Positions 35,713 to 44,975 are shown, counted from the stretch's first letter. The stretch is 64,000 nt of DNA from Kiloniella spongiae (GCF_001026905.1 NZ_LAQL01000016.1:1-64000), one strand, 5' to 3'. Notes: generated by a model not told the origin, from the sequence alone. A program made the numbers and translations.

Positions 35713-36171
35713 TTACTTTGTACCCGGTGGTGTAAAGCGCCCCAAGTTTCCTAACAACTGCTGAAGGATAGTAAGATCTTGGCCTTCGGTTGGTGTCTCA
35801 CGTGTTACCGGATCAATTACGCGTCCATCTTCCAGCGCAAATTGTTGTGATTCTTCCAGTTTTCCATCTTCAGAGAATTTGACAACAAGAATGCTTCGAT
35901 CAAGAACAACAGGGTCATAAAAGGCTGTCTTTTCCACTCTCTCACCAACGTAATACCAAACCTGGTCTTTAAAAGTAGAAAGAGTTGAGGGAGATCCTAG
36001 CAATTCAGCTACATCACGGCGACTGGACACACCCGTTTCCAGTTTACTGACCTCTTCCGGATCTGGATAGTTCCCCCGAACATTAACGTAACTTTCACAA
36101 GCGCTTAATGCGACGGGGAAAAGCATTGCTGCCAAAAGAGTTTTGGCTTTTGAGGAAACTTTATAAGACAT
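35713..36171 (-). CDS. SmpA/OmlA (BamE-type) outer-membrane lipoprotein
   Basis: This 152-residue lipoprotein precursor has a signal peptide with the lipobox ALSAC (about residues 20-24) and a SmpA/OmlA domain (about 35-110) with VSKLETGVSSRRDVAELLGSP and DQVWYYVGERVEK. BamE is the small lipoprotein of the Bam machinery that inserts outer-membrane proteins. It lies divergent from the cytochrome bc1 chaperone gene, the conserved alphaproteobacterial arrangement. Gene symbol bamE is possible but not certain. Confidence 0.88.
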   Translation of the reverse strand: MSYKVSSKAKTLLAAMLFPVALSACESYVNVRGNYPDPEEVSKLETGVSSRRDVAELLGSPSTLSTFKDQVWYYVGERVEKTAFYDPVVLDRSILVVKFSEDGKLEESQQFALEDGRVIDPVTRETPTEGQDLTILQQLLGNLGRFTPPGTK

Positions 36172-36328
36172 AACGATATTCTGACCCTATTGATCTAACT
36201 AAAAACGTTTGGTTCTTTAACATAAAACATGTTTTTGCTAAACCATACGCGTTACACAGGCACTATACTCGTCTATATACTTTTTTCGAGTCATAAATCC
36301 AAGCTGATAATATCAAGGGGATCAATAG

Positions 36329-36853
36329 TTGTTCAGGAAACTTTTTCGTCGCGATAACGAATCTGACGCAGTACATGATCTATACGCTGGTCTTATAGAG
36401 CAAGCACGGCAAAAAGAGTTTTACGAGAACCATTCCGTTCCTGATAGCCTGGACGGTCGTTTCGATATGATCACCCTTCATATGTTTTTGATCTTACATA
36501 GATTAAAAACAGACAAAGGGACAACAGAAGCATTCTCCCAAAAACTATTTGACCTTATGTTTTACGATATGGACCTTAGTTTGAGGGAAATGGGAGTCGG
36601 CGATGTCGGCGTTGGTAAACGCGTCAAAGCAATGTTACAAGGGTTTTATGGTCGTGTTGCTGCTTATGAAGAAGCCCTGCAGCAAGGAGAGAAGTCTCTC
36701 GAAGAGGCTTTGGGCCGCAACCTCTACGGAACAACAGAAGCAGATCAAGCCTCAATACAATATATGAGAGACTATCTCGTTCGGCAGATAGAGCATCTTG
36801 AAGAGCAAGATATTGTTCAGATAATGTCTGGCAAGATTACTTTTTGCGCTTAA
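36329..36853 (+). CDS. Ubiquinol-cytochrome c chaperone (Cbp3/UPF0174) family protein
   Basis: This 174-residue protein resembles the Cbp3/ubiquinol-cytochrome c chaperone family, which in mitochondria helps cytochrome b assembly. Visible signatures are LYAGLIEQARQKEFYENHSV, DSLDGRFDMITLHMFLILHR, and MDLSLREMGVGDVGVGKRVK. It starts with TTG at 36329, preceded by AAGGGG. It lies just upstream of yceD-rpmF-plsX, as in many alphaproteobacteria. A role in bc1 complex assembly is inferred from the family. Confidence 0.88.
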   Translation: MFRKLFRRDNESDAVHDLYAGLIEQARQKEFYENHSVPDSLDGRFDMITLHMFLILHRLKTDKGTTEAFSQKLFDLMFYDMDLSLREMGVGDVGVGKRVKAMLQGFYGRVAAYEEALQQGEKSLEEALGRNLYGTTEADQASIQYMRDYLVRQIEHLEEQDIVQIMSGKITFCA

Positions 36854-36885
36854 AACTTTGTATAGCAGCTTTGCAATAAAATAAA

Positions 36886-36914
36886 TTGACCCATAATTTC
36901 ACTGCCCTTATTGT
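36886..36914 (+). promoter_or_regulatory. Candidate sigma-70-type promoter for yceD-rpmF
   Basis: TTGACC (36886-36891) and TATTGT (36909-36914) are separated by 17 bases, about 100 bases upstream of the yceD start. The match to consensus is good for the -35 and fair for the -10. Confidence 0.4.
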
Positions 36915-37013
36915 GCGCGATCTTGAGTTTAAGTGTAGATTTTGATTGTTATCAGTTCATACATACGCTTAATAAAAAGCAATATCGTTTGAAATTTAAT
37001 CAGGAGTTCTGCA

Positions 37014-37571
37014 ATGGAAACGCCGTGCGAAAGTGAATTTTCGCGTCGCTATCCCGTTGATAAAGTTCAGGCACGTTCACAGGTTTTGAATTTAAAGGCA
37101 AAACCCGAAGAATGTGATGCTGTGGCAAAGAGATTTGATTTAATCGAATTAAAATCACTTTCCGCAACGCTGGAACTTGACCCGATGGGGAAGGGCTCGT
37201 TACTTGATGTCAAAGGCCGTTTAAGAGCTAAAGTCACACAATATTGCATATTATCTGCAGAACCTGTGCCTTCGGATATAGATGAAGCCTTTGAAATTAT
37301 GTATAGCTTTGAGCCAATCAGGGATACCGCAGAAGAAATCTTGATTGATATTGATGTAGAAGATCCGCCTGAAATGGCTGATCCAACAGGAATTGATTTT
37401 GGTGAGGCTATTGTTCAGCAGCTAGCTGTTATGTTAGACCCATATCCGAAAGCACAAAATTCTACTTGGGATGGCGATTCTGTGGACGAAGCGCCGGATG
37501 AAGAAGAAATACAGGAAGCAGCTAAAACAAGCCCGTTTTCTGTACTAAAAGACCTACAAATTAAAAAGTAG
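37014..37571 (+). CDS. yceD: YceD/DUF177 protein
   Basis: This 185-residue protein is the DUF177 protein found directly upstream of rpmF in most bacteria, thought to act in 23S rRNA or ribosome maturation. It has the RFDLIELKSLSATLEL segment, the cysteine region VTQYCILSAEPVPS and the acidic ...DIDVEDPPEMADPTGIDFGEAI segment, ending with PYPKAQ and PFSVLKDLQ. AGGAGTTCTGCA precedes the ATG. It is probably co-transcribed with rpmF. Confidence 0.92.
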   Translation: METPCESEFSRRYPVDKVQARSQVLNLKAKPEECDAVAKRFDLIELKSLSATLELDPMGKGSLLDVKGRLRAKVTQYCILSAEPVPSDIDEAFEIMYSFEPIRDTAEEILIDIDVEDPPEMADPTGIDFGEAIVQQLAVMLDPYPKAQNSTWDGDSVDEAPDEEEIQEAAKTSPFSVLKDLQIKK

Positions 37572-37665
37572 AGTATCTTTACCTTAGTTAGGGCTTGCCG
37601 TGAGCGAAGTTATTCGTTAATAAGCGGCGAGTTTTTTATTAAAGCTGAATGCGAGAGTTAGAGCA

Positions 37666-37845
37666 ATGGCTGTTCCAAAGAGTAAGATTAGTAATTCCCG
37701 TCGCGGTCAGCGTCGGTCACACGATGCGCTTCCTGCAAGCGTTTCACAAGAATGCCCAAGCTGTGGTGAGCTGAAACGCCCACACCATGTTTGCGCTTCA
37801 TGCGGCACTTATGATGGTCGCGACGTAGCAGAAGCTGAAGCCTAA
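37666..37845 (+). CDS. rpmF: 50S ribosomal protein L32
   Basis: This small 59-residue protein begins [20 protein letters not shown], the highly conserved L32 start, and carries two CxxC pairs (CPSCGEL and CASCGTYDG) that bind zinc. It lies between yceD and plsX in the usual order. The end is acidic (GRDVAEAEA). A terminator follows before plsX. Confidence 0.97.
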   Translation: MAVPKSKISNSRRGQRRSHDALPASVSQECPSCGELKRPHHVCASCGTYDGRDVAEAEA

Positions 37846-37871
37846 GGCTTGTCAAAATAGTCTTTTGTGAT

Positions 37872-37904
37872 AGGCCGATCATTGCGATGGTCGGCCTTTC
37901 TTTT
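37872..37904 (+). terminator. Terminator after rpmF
   Basis: AGGCCGATC (37872-37880) pairs with GGTCGGCCT (37889-37897) with one G-U, followed by TTCTTTT. It lies between rpmF and plsX and would reduce readthrough into the lipid-synthesis genes. Confidence 0.82.
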
Positions 37905-37932
37905 ATGGATCAATTTGACAAACGGGAAACCA

Positions 37933-38979
37933 GTGAGCGCTAGCATAACCATAGCCTTAGATGCAATGGGAGGTGACGACGCACCGGATATCGTCGTGCA
38001 TGGGGCAGAAATAGCTTCACAAAGATATCCTAACGTCAGATTTCTCATGTTTGGTCGAGAGCAAGAGGTTATGCCTCTGCTGGAAAAAACGACCCGATTA
38101 AAGAACGTCGTTGACTTTATTCATACAGAGGACAAAGTTCTCAGTGATGATAAACCTGCTGTTGCCTTACGCTCTGGGCGTAAGTCATCAATGCGCCTTG
38201 CCATAAACGCCGTACAGGATGGCCGTGCGGACGGTGTTGTTTCCGCCGGAAACACTGGTGCTCTTATGGCCATGTCAAAATTTGTCCTCAAAACCCTTCC
38301 TGGTGTCGACCGTCCGGCAATTGCTTCTTTCTTTCCAACATTACGTGGGGAATCCCTTATGTTGGATCTGGGCGCTAATCTTAGTTGTGATGCGGATAAT
38401 CTGGTTGATTTCGCCGTGATGGGAAATGCCTTTGCCCGCTGCGTTCTTGGTGTACAAGAACCATCGGTTGGCATTCTCAATGTCGGAACCGAAGATGTTA
38501 AAGGACACGAATACCTACAAGTAGCTAGCTCGATGCTTCGCAAGGCAGATCTCCCTGGTGATTTCGTTGGTTTTGTTGAGGGGGACGATATTGGTAAAGG
38601 CACTGTAGATGTTATTGTGACAGACGGCTTTACTGGTAATGTTGCTTTAAAAACGGCTGAAGGTACTGCCAAACTCATTTCAGAGTTTTTCAGACAGACA
38701 TTCAAAAGCAGTATATTAGCAAGTCTTGGCTATTTACTGGCAAGTTCTTCATTGAACAAATTAAAGAAACGTGTTGACCCCCGCTTGTATAATGGGGCTA
38801 TCTTTCTGGGTTTGAACGGCATTGCCGTTAAAAGCCACGGCGGTACAGACGCAATTGGATTTGCCAATGCAATCGGTGTTGCTGTTGATATGCGTGATCA
38901 GGATATCGTCACCAAAATTCGTGAAGATTTCGATTCGTTGACTCGTGAACCGATTAATGAGCAGGCTGGGTTTGAATGA
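37933..38979 (+). CDS. plsX: Phosphate acyltransferase PlsX
   Basis: PlsX makes acyl-phosphate from acyl-ACP for phospholipid synthesis. The protein has about 348 residues, with [20 protein letters not shown] at the start, [54 protein letters not shown] and a C-terminal [20 protein letters not shown]. The start is set at GTG 37933, the normal PlsX N-terminus; the longer frame back to 37867 runs through the rpmF terminator. The stop codon overlaps the fabH start (ATGA). Confidence 0.95.
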   Translation: MSASITIALDAMGGDDAPDIVVHGAEIASQRYPNVRFLMFGREQEVMPLLEKTTRLKNVVDFIHTEDKVLSDDKPAVALRSGRKSSMRLAINAVQDGRADGVVSAGNTGALMAMSKFVLKTLPGVDRPAIASFFPTLRGESLMLDLGANLSCDADNLVDFAVMGNAFARCVLGVQEPSVGILNVGTEDVKGHEYLQVASSMLRKADLPGDFVGFVEGDDIGKGTVDVIVTDGFTGNVALKTAEGTAKLISEFFRQTFKSSILASLGYLLASSSLNKLKKRVDPRLYNGAIFLGLNGIAVKSHGGTDAIGFANAIGVAVDMRDQDIVTKIREDFDSLTREPINEQAGFE

Positions 38980-39950
38980 TAGTGCGTGCAAATATCAAAG
39001 GCTGTGGCTCTTATTTACCAGAGCGTATCCTTACGAATGATCAATTGGCTGAACGTGTTGATACGTCTGACGAATGGATCCGCCAACGTACAGGCATTAG
39101 ACACAGATATATAGCCGGCGAAAACGAACTAACTTCAGATTTAGCAACAAAAGCAGCGTTGGCCGCACTGGAACATGCTAACATTGATGTTTCTGAAATT
39201 GATTTGATCGTCTGCGCAACAGCCACACCTGATGAAACCTTCCCAGCCACAGCAACAGTCGTTCAGAAAAACCTTGGCGTAGTCAAAGGTGCAGCCTTTG
39301 ACCTACAAGCCGTCTGTAGCGGCTTTGTCTATGGTTTGTCTGTCGTTGATAGTCTGATTAAAACCGGGCAGGCAAAGACAGCATTACTTATCGGTGCAGA
39401 AACCTTTTCTCGTATTCTTGATTGGGAAGACCGTTCAACTTGCGTTCTTTTCGGTGACGGAGCAGGGGCAATTGTAATCCAGGCCGAAGAAGGTAATGGG
39501 GATACTAACGACAGTGGTATTTTGAGTACGCATATTTATGCGGATGGACGATGCCATGACGCTCTCTATGTTGATGGCGGACCATCTTCTACCGGAACAA
39601 CGGGCTTTCTTCGGATGGAAGGAAAAGAAGTTTTCCGCCAAGCCGTCACCAGAATGCCGGAAGCCATTGATACAGCGCTCAAGCAATCCGAATTATCACC
39701 AGAAGATATTGACTGGCTTGTTCCTCATCAAGCGAATATCCGTATCATTGAAGCTATGGGCAAAAAACTTAAGTTGCCCAAAGAACGTGTTGTTGTGACA
39801 GTTGATAAACACGCGAATACGTCCGCTGCTTCGATACCACTTGCTTTGACCGAAGCCGTTTATGATGGCCGAATCAAGCGCGGTGATATGATAATGATGG
39901 CCGCCATGGGCGGTGGTTTCACTTGGGGATCAGCTCTCATACGGTGGTAA
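38976..39950 (+). CDS. fabH: Beta-ketoacyl-ACP synthase III
   Basis: FabH starts fatty-acid chains by condensing acetyl-CoA with malonyl-ACP. The 324-residue thiolase-fold enzyme has the catalytic Cys in [13 protein letters not shown], His in [11 protein letters not shown] and Asn in [14 protein letters not shown], plus [14 protein letters not shown] near the N-terminus. Its ATG overlaps the plsX stop (ATGA), showing translational coupling. The order plsX-fabH-ihfA is standard. Confidence 0.97.
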   Translation: MIVRANIKGCGSYLPERILTNDQLAERVDTSDEWIRQRTGIRHRYIAGENELTSDLATKAALAALEHANIDVSEIDLIVCATATPDETFPATATVVQKNLGVVKGAAFDLQAVCSGFVYGLSVVDSLIKTGQAKTALLIGAETFSRILDWEDRSTCVLFGDGAGAIVIQAEEGNGDTNDSGILSTHIYADGRCHDALYVDGGPSSTGTTGFLRMEGKEVFRQAVTRMPEAIDTALKQSELSPEDIDWLVPHQANIRIIEAMGKKLKLPKERVVVTVDKHANTSAASIPLALTEAVYDGRIKRGDMIMMAAMGGGFTWGSALIRW

Positions 39951-40104
39951 TTAGGATCTATTCGAAACAATGTTTTATGACATCTTTTCGAGATAAAACT
40001 TGTAATTTCCTGAAAAGTTTAGCAAAATTGCCTTGTATATCATATGAGTTACTGGTTTTTCCGGGGAATTCACATAACGATAACAAGGGGAGTGGAACTT
40101 CATT

Positions 40105-40401
40105 ATGAGCACTACAGTCACTCGTGCTGATCTCAGTGAAGCCGTATATCAAGAAGTTGGCCTATCCAGAAATGAGTCTGCAGATTTAGTAGAATCTGTA
40201 TTAAACGAAATTTCTGACACCTTGATCAAAGGTGATTCGGTTAAAATATCATCGTTTGGTAGTTTTGCCGTTCGTGAAAAAGGCGAACGCATTGGACGTA
40301 ACCCAAAAACTGGGGAAGAAGTTCCAATTTTACCACGCAGAGTTCTCGTGTTCCGAGCATCTCACGTTTTGAAAAATAAAATTAATACATCTCTGTCTTA
40401 G
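40105..40401 (+). CDS. ihfA: Integration host factor subunit alpha
   Basis: IHF alpha bends DNA as a heterodimer with IHF beta. The 98-residue HU-fold protein has [40 protein letters not shown] and the DNA-contacting arm [32 protein letters not shown] precedes the ATG. It lies between fabH and the MerR gene, as in many alphaproteobacteria. Confidence 0.96.
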   Translation: MSTTVTRADLSEAVYQEVGLSRNESADLVESVLNEISDTLIKGDSVKISSFGSFAVREKGERIGRNPKTGEEVPILPRRVLVFRASHVLKNKINTSLS

Positions 40402-40476
40402 AAGATCGTATTATTTTATCGGAACGCGTCGGTAAAATACTGACACAACCTAGAAAAGCAGGAGTTTAATCTGCAA

Positions 40477-40914
40477 ATGTCTGCTGCGGAAACCTCAAGC
40501 AAATCTGCGGCTGCGTTCCGGACGATTAGCGAAGTATCTGGCGACTTGGATGTTCCTCAGCATGTGCTGCGGTTCTGGGAAACAAAATTCCCCCAAGTCA
40601 AACCATTGAAACGCGCTGGACGCAGGCGTTATTACCGCCCTGAAGATCTGAAAATACTTCGTCAGATCAGAGATCTTCTGTACAAAGACGGATACACCAT
40701 TAAAGGTGTGCAAAAACTCTTTAAAGAAGGCGCTCTAAAGGCGAACAGTTCACCTGACACCGAGACATCAGAACCTCAAAATGCTGCTGTTGAAAAACCT
40801 GGAAACGATAAAAAAAATGAAAAGAACTTCGTAGATAAAGCTCTTGGTCTTTCGTTTGAGCAGCAAAAAGAAGTTTTGGGTGAATTAAAATCCATTCGAT
40901 CCCTGCTAGATTAA
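40477..40914 (+). CDS. MerR-family transcriptional regulator
   Basis: This 145-residue regulator has a MerR winged helix near its N-terminus (about 15-85): [61 protein letters not shown] short polar linker follows and the C-terminal helix [16 protein letters not shown]. It lacks effector-binding cysteines. This is the MerR-like protein that follows ihfA in many alphaproteobacteria; its targets are unknown. Confidence 0.9.
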   Translation: MSAAETSSKSAAAFRTISEVSGDLDVPQHVLRFWETKFPQVKPLKRAGRRRYYRPEDLKILRQIRDLLYKDGYTIKGVQKLFKEGALKANSSPDTETSEPQNAAVEKPGNDKKNEKNFVDKALGLSFEQQKEVLGELKSIRSLLD

Positions 40915-41016
40915 AATTTCACTTTTTTCGCTGAAATACCATTGCCTTGAACTATGGGCGAATGTATATATTGCCCTGAAAAGCGATATGATAAAAGTAC
41001 TGAGACTTTTCTCTAT

Positions 41017-41093
41017 CGGAGTATAGCGCAGTCTGGTAGCGCACTTGGCTGGGGGCCAAGGGGTCGCAGGTTCGAATCCTGCTACTCCGACCA
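41017..41093 (+). tRNA. tRNA-Pro (GGG anticodon)
   Basis: A full cloverleaf of 77 bases is visible. The acceptor arms are CGGAGTA and TACTCCG, followed by A and an encoded CCA. The D loop contains AGTCTGGTAGCGC, the anticodon stem CTTGG/CCAAG encloses the loop CTGGGGG with anticodon GGG, and the T arm is GCAGG-TTCGAAT-CCTGC. It reads proline CCC (and CCU by wobble). It follows the MerR gene, the conserved alphaproteobacterial position, and has a strong terminator. Confidence 0.97.
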
Positions 41094-41097
41094 AAAC

Positions 41098-41133
41098 AAA
41101 ACCTCTGATCCTGTTAAGGGTCAGAGGTTTTTT
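41098..41133 (+). terminator. Terminator after tRNA-Pro
   Basis: AAAACCTCTGATCC (41098-41111) pairs with GGGTCAGAGGTTTT (41118-41131) with one G-U and a six-base loop, followed by TT. It starts five bases after the tRNA CCA. Confidence 0.92.
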
Positions 41134-41239
41134 GATTCTTTATCTGTTCATAAATTCAACAACTTATCAGGCTGGTATTATTGTTCCACTATGATAGTCT
41201 TTGCCCAGGATTAAGACGCTTTGGGGATTTATCGGTATA

Positions 41240-42019
41240 ATGACCGAAAACGGTAAAATTAATACAGCTTTGGAAGTTAAAGGTCTGAGCAAAAGCTTTA
41301 ATGGTCTAAAAGCACTTGATGCTGTTGACCTTAAAGTAAGTTCAGGAGAAACGCTGGTTATTATTGGTCCGTCAGGTAGCGGAAAAACACTGTTACTTAA
41401 AGTGCTGCTTGGTATTATCCCGTATGATATGGGGCATATTTTTGTTAATGGCCATCCCAAAGAAGAACTAGAAGATAATTCGCATAATTTCCTTGATTGT
41501 TTTGGCATGCTTTTTCAGCAGTCAGCACTCTTTGATTCTATGACAGTGTGGGAGAACATTGCCTTTAAAGAGTTAAAAAAACAAAACGCTAACAGAGAAG
41601 AAGTCAAAGCCTCTGTTATTGCTCTGTTAGATCAAGTCGGACTGAAACAGGATGTGGCCGATTTATTCCCAGCTGAATTATCCGGGGGTATGCAAAAAAG
41701 GGTCGGGTTAGCCAGAGCATTTGCTGGAGATCCTGAATTCTTATTCCTGGATGAACCAACAGCCGGGCTTGATCCTATAATGAGTAATTCCATTAGTCAG
41801 CTCATCAATCAGCAGGCTAAAGAGCATTTTTCAACATCAATTATTATCAGCAGTGATTTGGATTCAGCCCGTAGTATCTCGACAAATATCATGATGCTAC
41901 ATGAAGGGAAAGTCGTGTGGCACGGAACAACAGATGACCTGGACAAGACAAAAAACCCTTATGTTCAGCAGTTTATTCATAAGTCGGCTGAAGGTCCTAT
42001 TTCCGTTCTGACTGAATAA
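41240..42019 (+). CDS. MlaF-like ABC transporter ATPase, orphan, altered H-loop
   Basis: This ABC ATPase of about 259 residues is closest to MlaF, the ATPase for phospholipid transport between the membranes. It has Walker A (IGPSGSGKT), a Q-loop (MLFQQSALFDSMTVWENI), the signature LSGGMQKRVGLARAF, Walker B (FLFLDEPTAGLD) and the Mla-type C-terminal NPYVQQFIHKSAEGPI. The H-loop histidine is missing: the usual ITHD reads ISSDLDSA. No mlaE permease or mlaD gene is adjacent, so the partner must be elsewhere. The ATG at 41240 is preferred to the in-frame TTG at 41201. Confidence 0.82.
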   Translation: MTENGKINTALEVKGLSKSFNGLKALDAVDLKVSSGETLVIIGPSGSGKTLLLKVLLGIIPYDMGHIFVNGHPKEELEDNSHNFLDCFGMLFQQSALFDSMTVWENIAFKELKKQNANREEVKASVIALLDQVGLKQDVADLFPAELSGGMQKRVGLARAFAGDPEFLFLDEPTAGLDPIMSNSISQLINQQAKEHFSTSIIISSDLDSARSISTNIMMLHEGKVVWHGTTDDLDKTKNPYVQQFIHKSAEGPISVLTE

Positions 42020-42583
42020 ATGTTTTATGTTGATTGCGAAAATTCTACTGAAATAGATGAGAAAAAATCTCGCTTTATCTCTTTCTTGATGCCGGCTTCA
42101 TGTTTTGAAACCCGTTTGGCTGAATTACGAGGCCAACATAAAAAAGCAAATCACCATGTCTGGGCTTTCAGACGTTTAAATAAATACGATCAAATAGAAG
42201 AGGGCGCTAGTGATGATGGCGAACCCTCTGGCACATCGGGTCCTCCCACCCTAAAAGTCTTACAAGGTAACGAGTTAATCAACACTGCTGTTATTACAGT
42301 ACGGTATTTTGGCGGAACAAAGTTGGGTACAGGCGGTTTGGTTCGTGCTTATAGCGAAAGTACGAAACAAGTTATTCAAGATGCAAACCTTCTTGCATAC
42401 GTAAGATTATGCAAGCTGAAACTTGTTCTTCCTTTTAAATTTATTTCACATGCAGAATATCTATGTGATCAAATCGGAATCGAAATACTTCAAAAGGATT
42501 TTGGTACGACCGGGGCAACTTTTGTAGTGGAAAGCGTGGAAGAGAACCTATCTGAATTACAGGGAAAGCTTAATCTTCGTTAA
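42020..42583 (+). CDS. YigZ/IMPACT-family protein
   Basis: This 187-residue protein has the UPF0029/IMPACT N-terminal domain: EKKSRFISFLMPA, HHVWAFRRL, DDGEPSGTSGPPTLKVL, and VRYFGGTKLGTGGLVRAYS. A C-terminal RNA-binding-like domain follows (about 125-185). YigZ-type proteins are thought to act on RNA or translation, but the mechanism is unclear. Its ATG begins directly after the stop codon of the MlaF-like gene, so the two are translationally linked. Confidence 0.92.
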   Translation: MFYVDCENSTEIDEKKSRFISFLMPASCFETRLAELRGQHKKANHHVWAFRRLNKYDQIEEGASDDGEPSGTSGPPTLKVLQGNELINTAVITVRYFGGTKLGTGGLVRAYSESTKQVIQDANLLAYVRLCKLKLVLPFKFISHAEYLCDQIGIEILQKDFGTTGATFVVESVEENLSELQGKLNLR

Positions 42584-42842
42584 GCGCATTCTCTACAGAT
42601 GACACAGCTTTCAGAGATTTTGCCAAAGCAAGAAGCTCATTACGAGCAAGCATTAAAGCTTCTCGGTCACTTCCCGAAAGATTATGTTGGGTCAAACGAT
42701 AATGAAAAATTCTATGGGCCTGCTTGGTTAACACTGCCCATTTACTGTTTGGATCGTGTACCAAAGACAGGTGCTTGGGCTGCTCGCGTTTAAGCATAGC
42801 CTCAATATCCGTTGTATTTTTTATAGCCCCCTGATGCATCAA
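42570..42842 (-). CDS. Small hypothetical protein, convergent with yigZ
   Basis: This is unrecognised. The 90-residue frame codes for a mostly helical, basic and soluble-looking protein with MLARNELLALAKSLKAVS in the C-terminal half. Its end overlaps the yigZ stop by 14 bases on the opposite strand. Paired ATG codons (MMHQG) open the frame, without a clear SD. Overlap and lack of homology make its reality uncertain, but its composition is more protein-like than that of the opposite frame. Confidence 0.4.
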   Translation of the reverse strand: MMHQGAIKNTTDIEAMLKREQPKHLSLVHDPNSKWAVLTKQAHRIFHYRLTQHNLSGSDREALMLARNELLALAKSLKAVSSVENALNED

Positions 42843-42975
42843 GCTTGTCCCTGTACTGTAAGCTTTTTCATCTTCTGATAGTTAGTTAACAGTTTCTTAC
42901 TACAATTTAACTAAAATTGCTACTATAAAGCCTCAGTTCAAAACTTGTCTTTCATATTTTGACGAAAATATAGAC

Positions 42976-43001
42976 AAACACCCTCAAAATAGAGGGTGTT
43001 T
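42976..43001 (-). terminator. Terminator after phhA
   Basis: AAACACCCTC (42976-42985) pairs perfectly with GAGGGTGTTT (42992-43001) around a six-base loop, 20 bases beyond the phhA stop on the minus strand. The following sequence is GTCTATATTTTC, a moderately U-rich tail. Confidence 0.75.
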
Positions 43002-43021
43002 ATTAGGTTAAAATTATCAAG

Positions 43022-43825
43022 TTAATGTGTTTTATGATCTGGCGGCGCCGGAACTGGGTTTATATTACCAAGCTTCTTCGCCTCATCAATCACGGGGATC
43101 AAATCAGAAGTAATCGTTTCAAACAATTGTTCAAAACTATTGATCACATAATAAATAGGTTGATAGATATCAATACGGTAATTTGTCCTGAAAATATTTA
43201 AGGGATCAAATTCCATTATCGTCGGCTTCTGACTATCCATAGAATAGATCGCTTCTCCTGACGAGGATGCCAAACCCGCCCCGTAAATTCTATTTCCTTG
43301 ATTTGTTTTGATTAAGCCAAATTCGACTGTGAACCAGAAAAGCCTTTGAAGAGGCCACATGTACTGCTTTTCAACTGAAAGAGCCAGTTTGCCATACTCT
43401 TGCACATAATCCGCAAAAGATTTGTTTGTCAGCATCGGACAATGTCCATAAATTTCATGAAAGACATCAGGCTCTTGAATGTAATCAAAATCTTCTCTTA
43501 CCCGAATAAAGGTTGCTGCGGGAAAACGCCTGTTGGCCAGGATTGAAAAAAAATCTTTCGGGGGGATAACCGCTGGAACAGATTGAACGCCAAACCCAGT
43601 AGCTTCAAAAAGACGCTCACTGACCTCTTTTAATTGAGGAACCTGACGGTTATTTAACCCAAGAATCTCTTTGCCTCGAACAAACTCATCACAAACCCGA
43701 CCTTCAAGAATTTGATTCTGGCGGGTAATTAAATCTCCCCAGATTTCATTCTCTGATCGAGTATAGTGATATAAACCGTTAGTATCCGGTATTTTTGATT
43801 CATAAGTCGAACCATGGTGTCCCAT
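43022..43825 (-). CDS. phhA: Phenylalanine 4-monooxygenase
   Basis: PhhA hydroxylates phenylalanine to tyrosine with O2 and tetrahydropterin, opening phenylalanine catabolism. The 267-residue catalytic-domain-only protein has the iron site DVFHEIYGHCPMLTNKSFAD (two His) and the Glu in LFWFTVEFGLIKT, plus IRVREDFDYIQEPD and GAGLASSSGEAIYSM. It is divergent from an Lrp-type regulator 131 bases away, which probably controls it. No pterin-carbinolamine dehydratase (phhB) is nearby. Confidence 0.95.
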   Translation of the reverse strand: MGHHGSTYESKIPDTNGLYHYTRSENEIWGDLITRQNQILEGRVCDEFVRGKEILGLNNRQVPQLKEVSERLFEATGFGVQSVPAVIPPKDFFSILANRRFPAATFIRVREDFDYIQEPDVFHEIYGHCPMLTNKSFADYVQEYGKLALSVEKQYMWPLQRLFWFTVEFGLIKTNQGNRIYGAGLASSSGEAIYSMDSQKPTIMEFDPLNIFRTNYRIDIYQPIYYVINSFEQLFETITSDLIPVIDEAKKLGNINPVPAPPDHKTH

Positions 43826-43878
43826 TTTTAAACCTCATCAATAAATCTCTGCTTTGGTTGTTTATTTTATCTTAAAAA

Positions 43879-43893
43879 ATGGGGTATTATATT
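43879..43893 (-). promoter_or_regulatory. Candidate -10 region of phhA; 15-mer shared with the 63.7 kb gene
   Basis: On the minus strand the sequence AATATAATACCCCAT contains TATAAT about 55 bases upstream of the phhA ATG. The identical 15-mer occurs at 63853-63867, upstream of the leftward FAD oxidoreductase gene. It may be a shared promoter core or regulator site. No good -35 is visible at either place. Confidence 0.4.
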
Positions 43894-43956
43894 CTAATAA
43901 GCCTCTCTAATTAAATTTAGAAACTATTTCTATTCAATAAAGCGCAATAAATTGAA

Positions 43957-44418
43957 ATGATTGACCTTGACCTTCTAGATATAAAAATACTTAGTCTTTT
44001 ACAAAAAGATGCGTCTCTTTCCACGGCTGAGATTGCTGCCACCATTGGTCTCTCTCAGTCTCCCTGTTGGCGACGGATAAAACGTTTTAGAGACGAAGGT
44101 TTGATCCGCAAGGAAGTATGTTTACTGGACCCCAAAATTGCTGGTCTAGGTGTGACGGTCTTTGCAACAGTAACATTGGTTCAGCACAGTAAAGAACAGG
44201 TCAGACAATTCGAAGATATTGTGGATCGTCGCCCAGAGATAATGGAATGTTACACCATTACGGGAAACCGGGATTACCTCTTACGAATTGTAGCAAAAGA
44301 TATTGAAGCCTATGATCGTATGCTCACAGAACAATTTCTTCACTTGCCAATTATTAATTCCGTAAACTCACGCTTTGCCCTACGAAATGTAAAATATTCT
44401 ACTGAACTACCTATTTAG
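43957..44418 (+). CDS. Lrp/AsnC-family transcriptional regulator
   Basis: This 153-residue regulator has the N-terminal HTH (DLLDIKILSLLQKDASLSTA, AATIGLSQSPCWRRIKRF) and a C-terminal RAM effector domain (VFATVTLVQHSK, MECYTITGNRDYLLRIVAKD). It is divergent from phhA, and in many proteobacteria such Lrp proteins activate the adjacent phenylalanine or branched-chain amino-acid genes. It has no upstream SD of note. Confidence 0.93.
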   Translation: MIDLDLLDIKILSLLQKDASLSTAEIAATIGLSQSPCWRRIKRFRDEGLIRKEVCLLDPKIAGLGVTVFATVTLVQHSKEQVRQFEDIVDRRPEIMECYTITGNRDYLLRIVAKDIEAYDRMLTEQFLHLPIINSVNSRFALRNVKYSTELPI

Positions 44419-44427
44419 AGAAAAGTT

Positions 44428-44925
44428 ATGCAAATTCGGAAGGAAGAGATCAAAGACCGCGCACAGGTATTACAGGTTGTTCACGATGCATTTGGTCGGT
44501 GGGATGAATGTGATCTCGTCAAACAACTATATCTGGATGATGATGTTCTTTTCGGATTGGTTGCTGAAGAAGAGGGAGTGATCTTCGGTCATATTCTTTT
44601 TAGCTCCATGGAAATCACCTCTCCACATTTGCAAATACAAACAGCGAGCCTGGCACCTTTATCTGTTGCCCCGGCACACCAAAGCAAGGGCATAGGAAGT
44701 CAGCTTATCGAGCAAGGTATTCAAACTTGCCAAAATATCGAAGATCTATCAGGCATCATTGTTCTTGGCCATCCGGCTTACTATTCCAAATTCGGTTTTA
44801 CAAGCACCTCTACAGAAAACTTGGATGCCCCCTTTAAAGGCAATGAATTTATGGGATTGGAGTTCAGAAAAAACATTTTTCCTAAAAATGGGAAAGTTAC
44901 TTATTCTCAGGCCTTTGGTCTGTAG
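44428..44925 (+). CDS. GNAT-family N-acetyltransferase (YhbS-like)
   Basis: This 165-residue protein has the GNAT fold with the acetyl-CoA-binding motif VAPAHQSKGIGSQLIEQGI and the C-terminal GHPAYYSKFGFTS that marks the YhbS-like group. The substrate is unknown. It starts nine bases after the Lrp gene and is probably co-transcribed with it. Confidence 0.88.
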   Translation: MQIRKEEIKDRAQVLQVVHDAFGRWDECDLVKQLYLDDDVLFGLVAEEEGVIFGHILFSSMEITSPHLQIQTASLAPLSVAPAHQSKGIGSQLIEQGIQTCQNIEDLSGIIVLGHPAYYSKFGFTSTSTENLDAPFKGNEFMGLEFRKNIFPKNGKVTYSQAFGL

Positions 44926-44975
44926 TATTCATATTTACGCTAAAACAAAAAACAGATAATTTTCAGGATATTATA

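Noticed and set aside
38121-38705. Minus-strand frame of about 190 codons inside plsX
   Set aside because: It is the complement of conserved PlsX motifs and has a low-complexity, Ser/Pro/Thr-rich translation.
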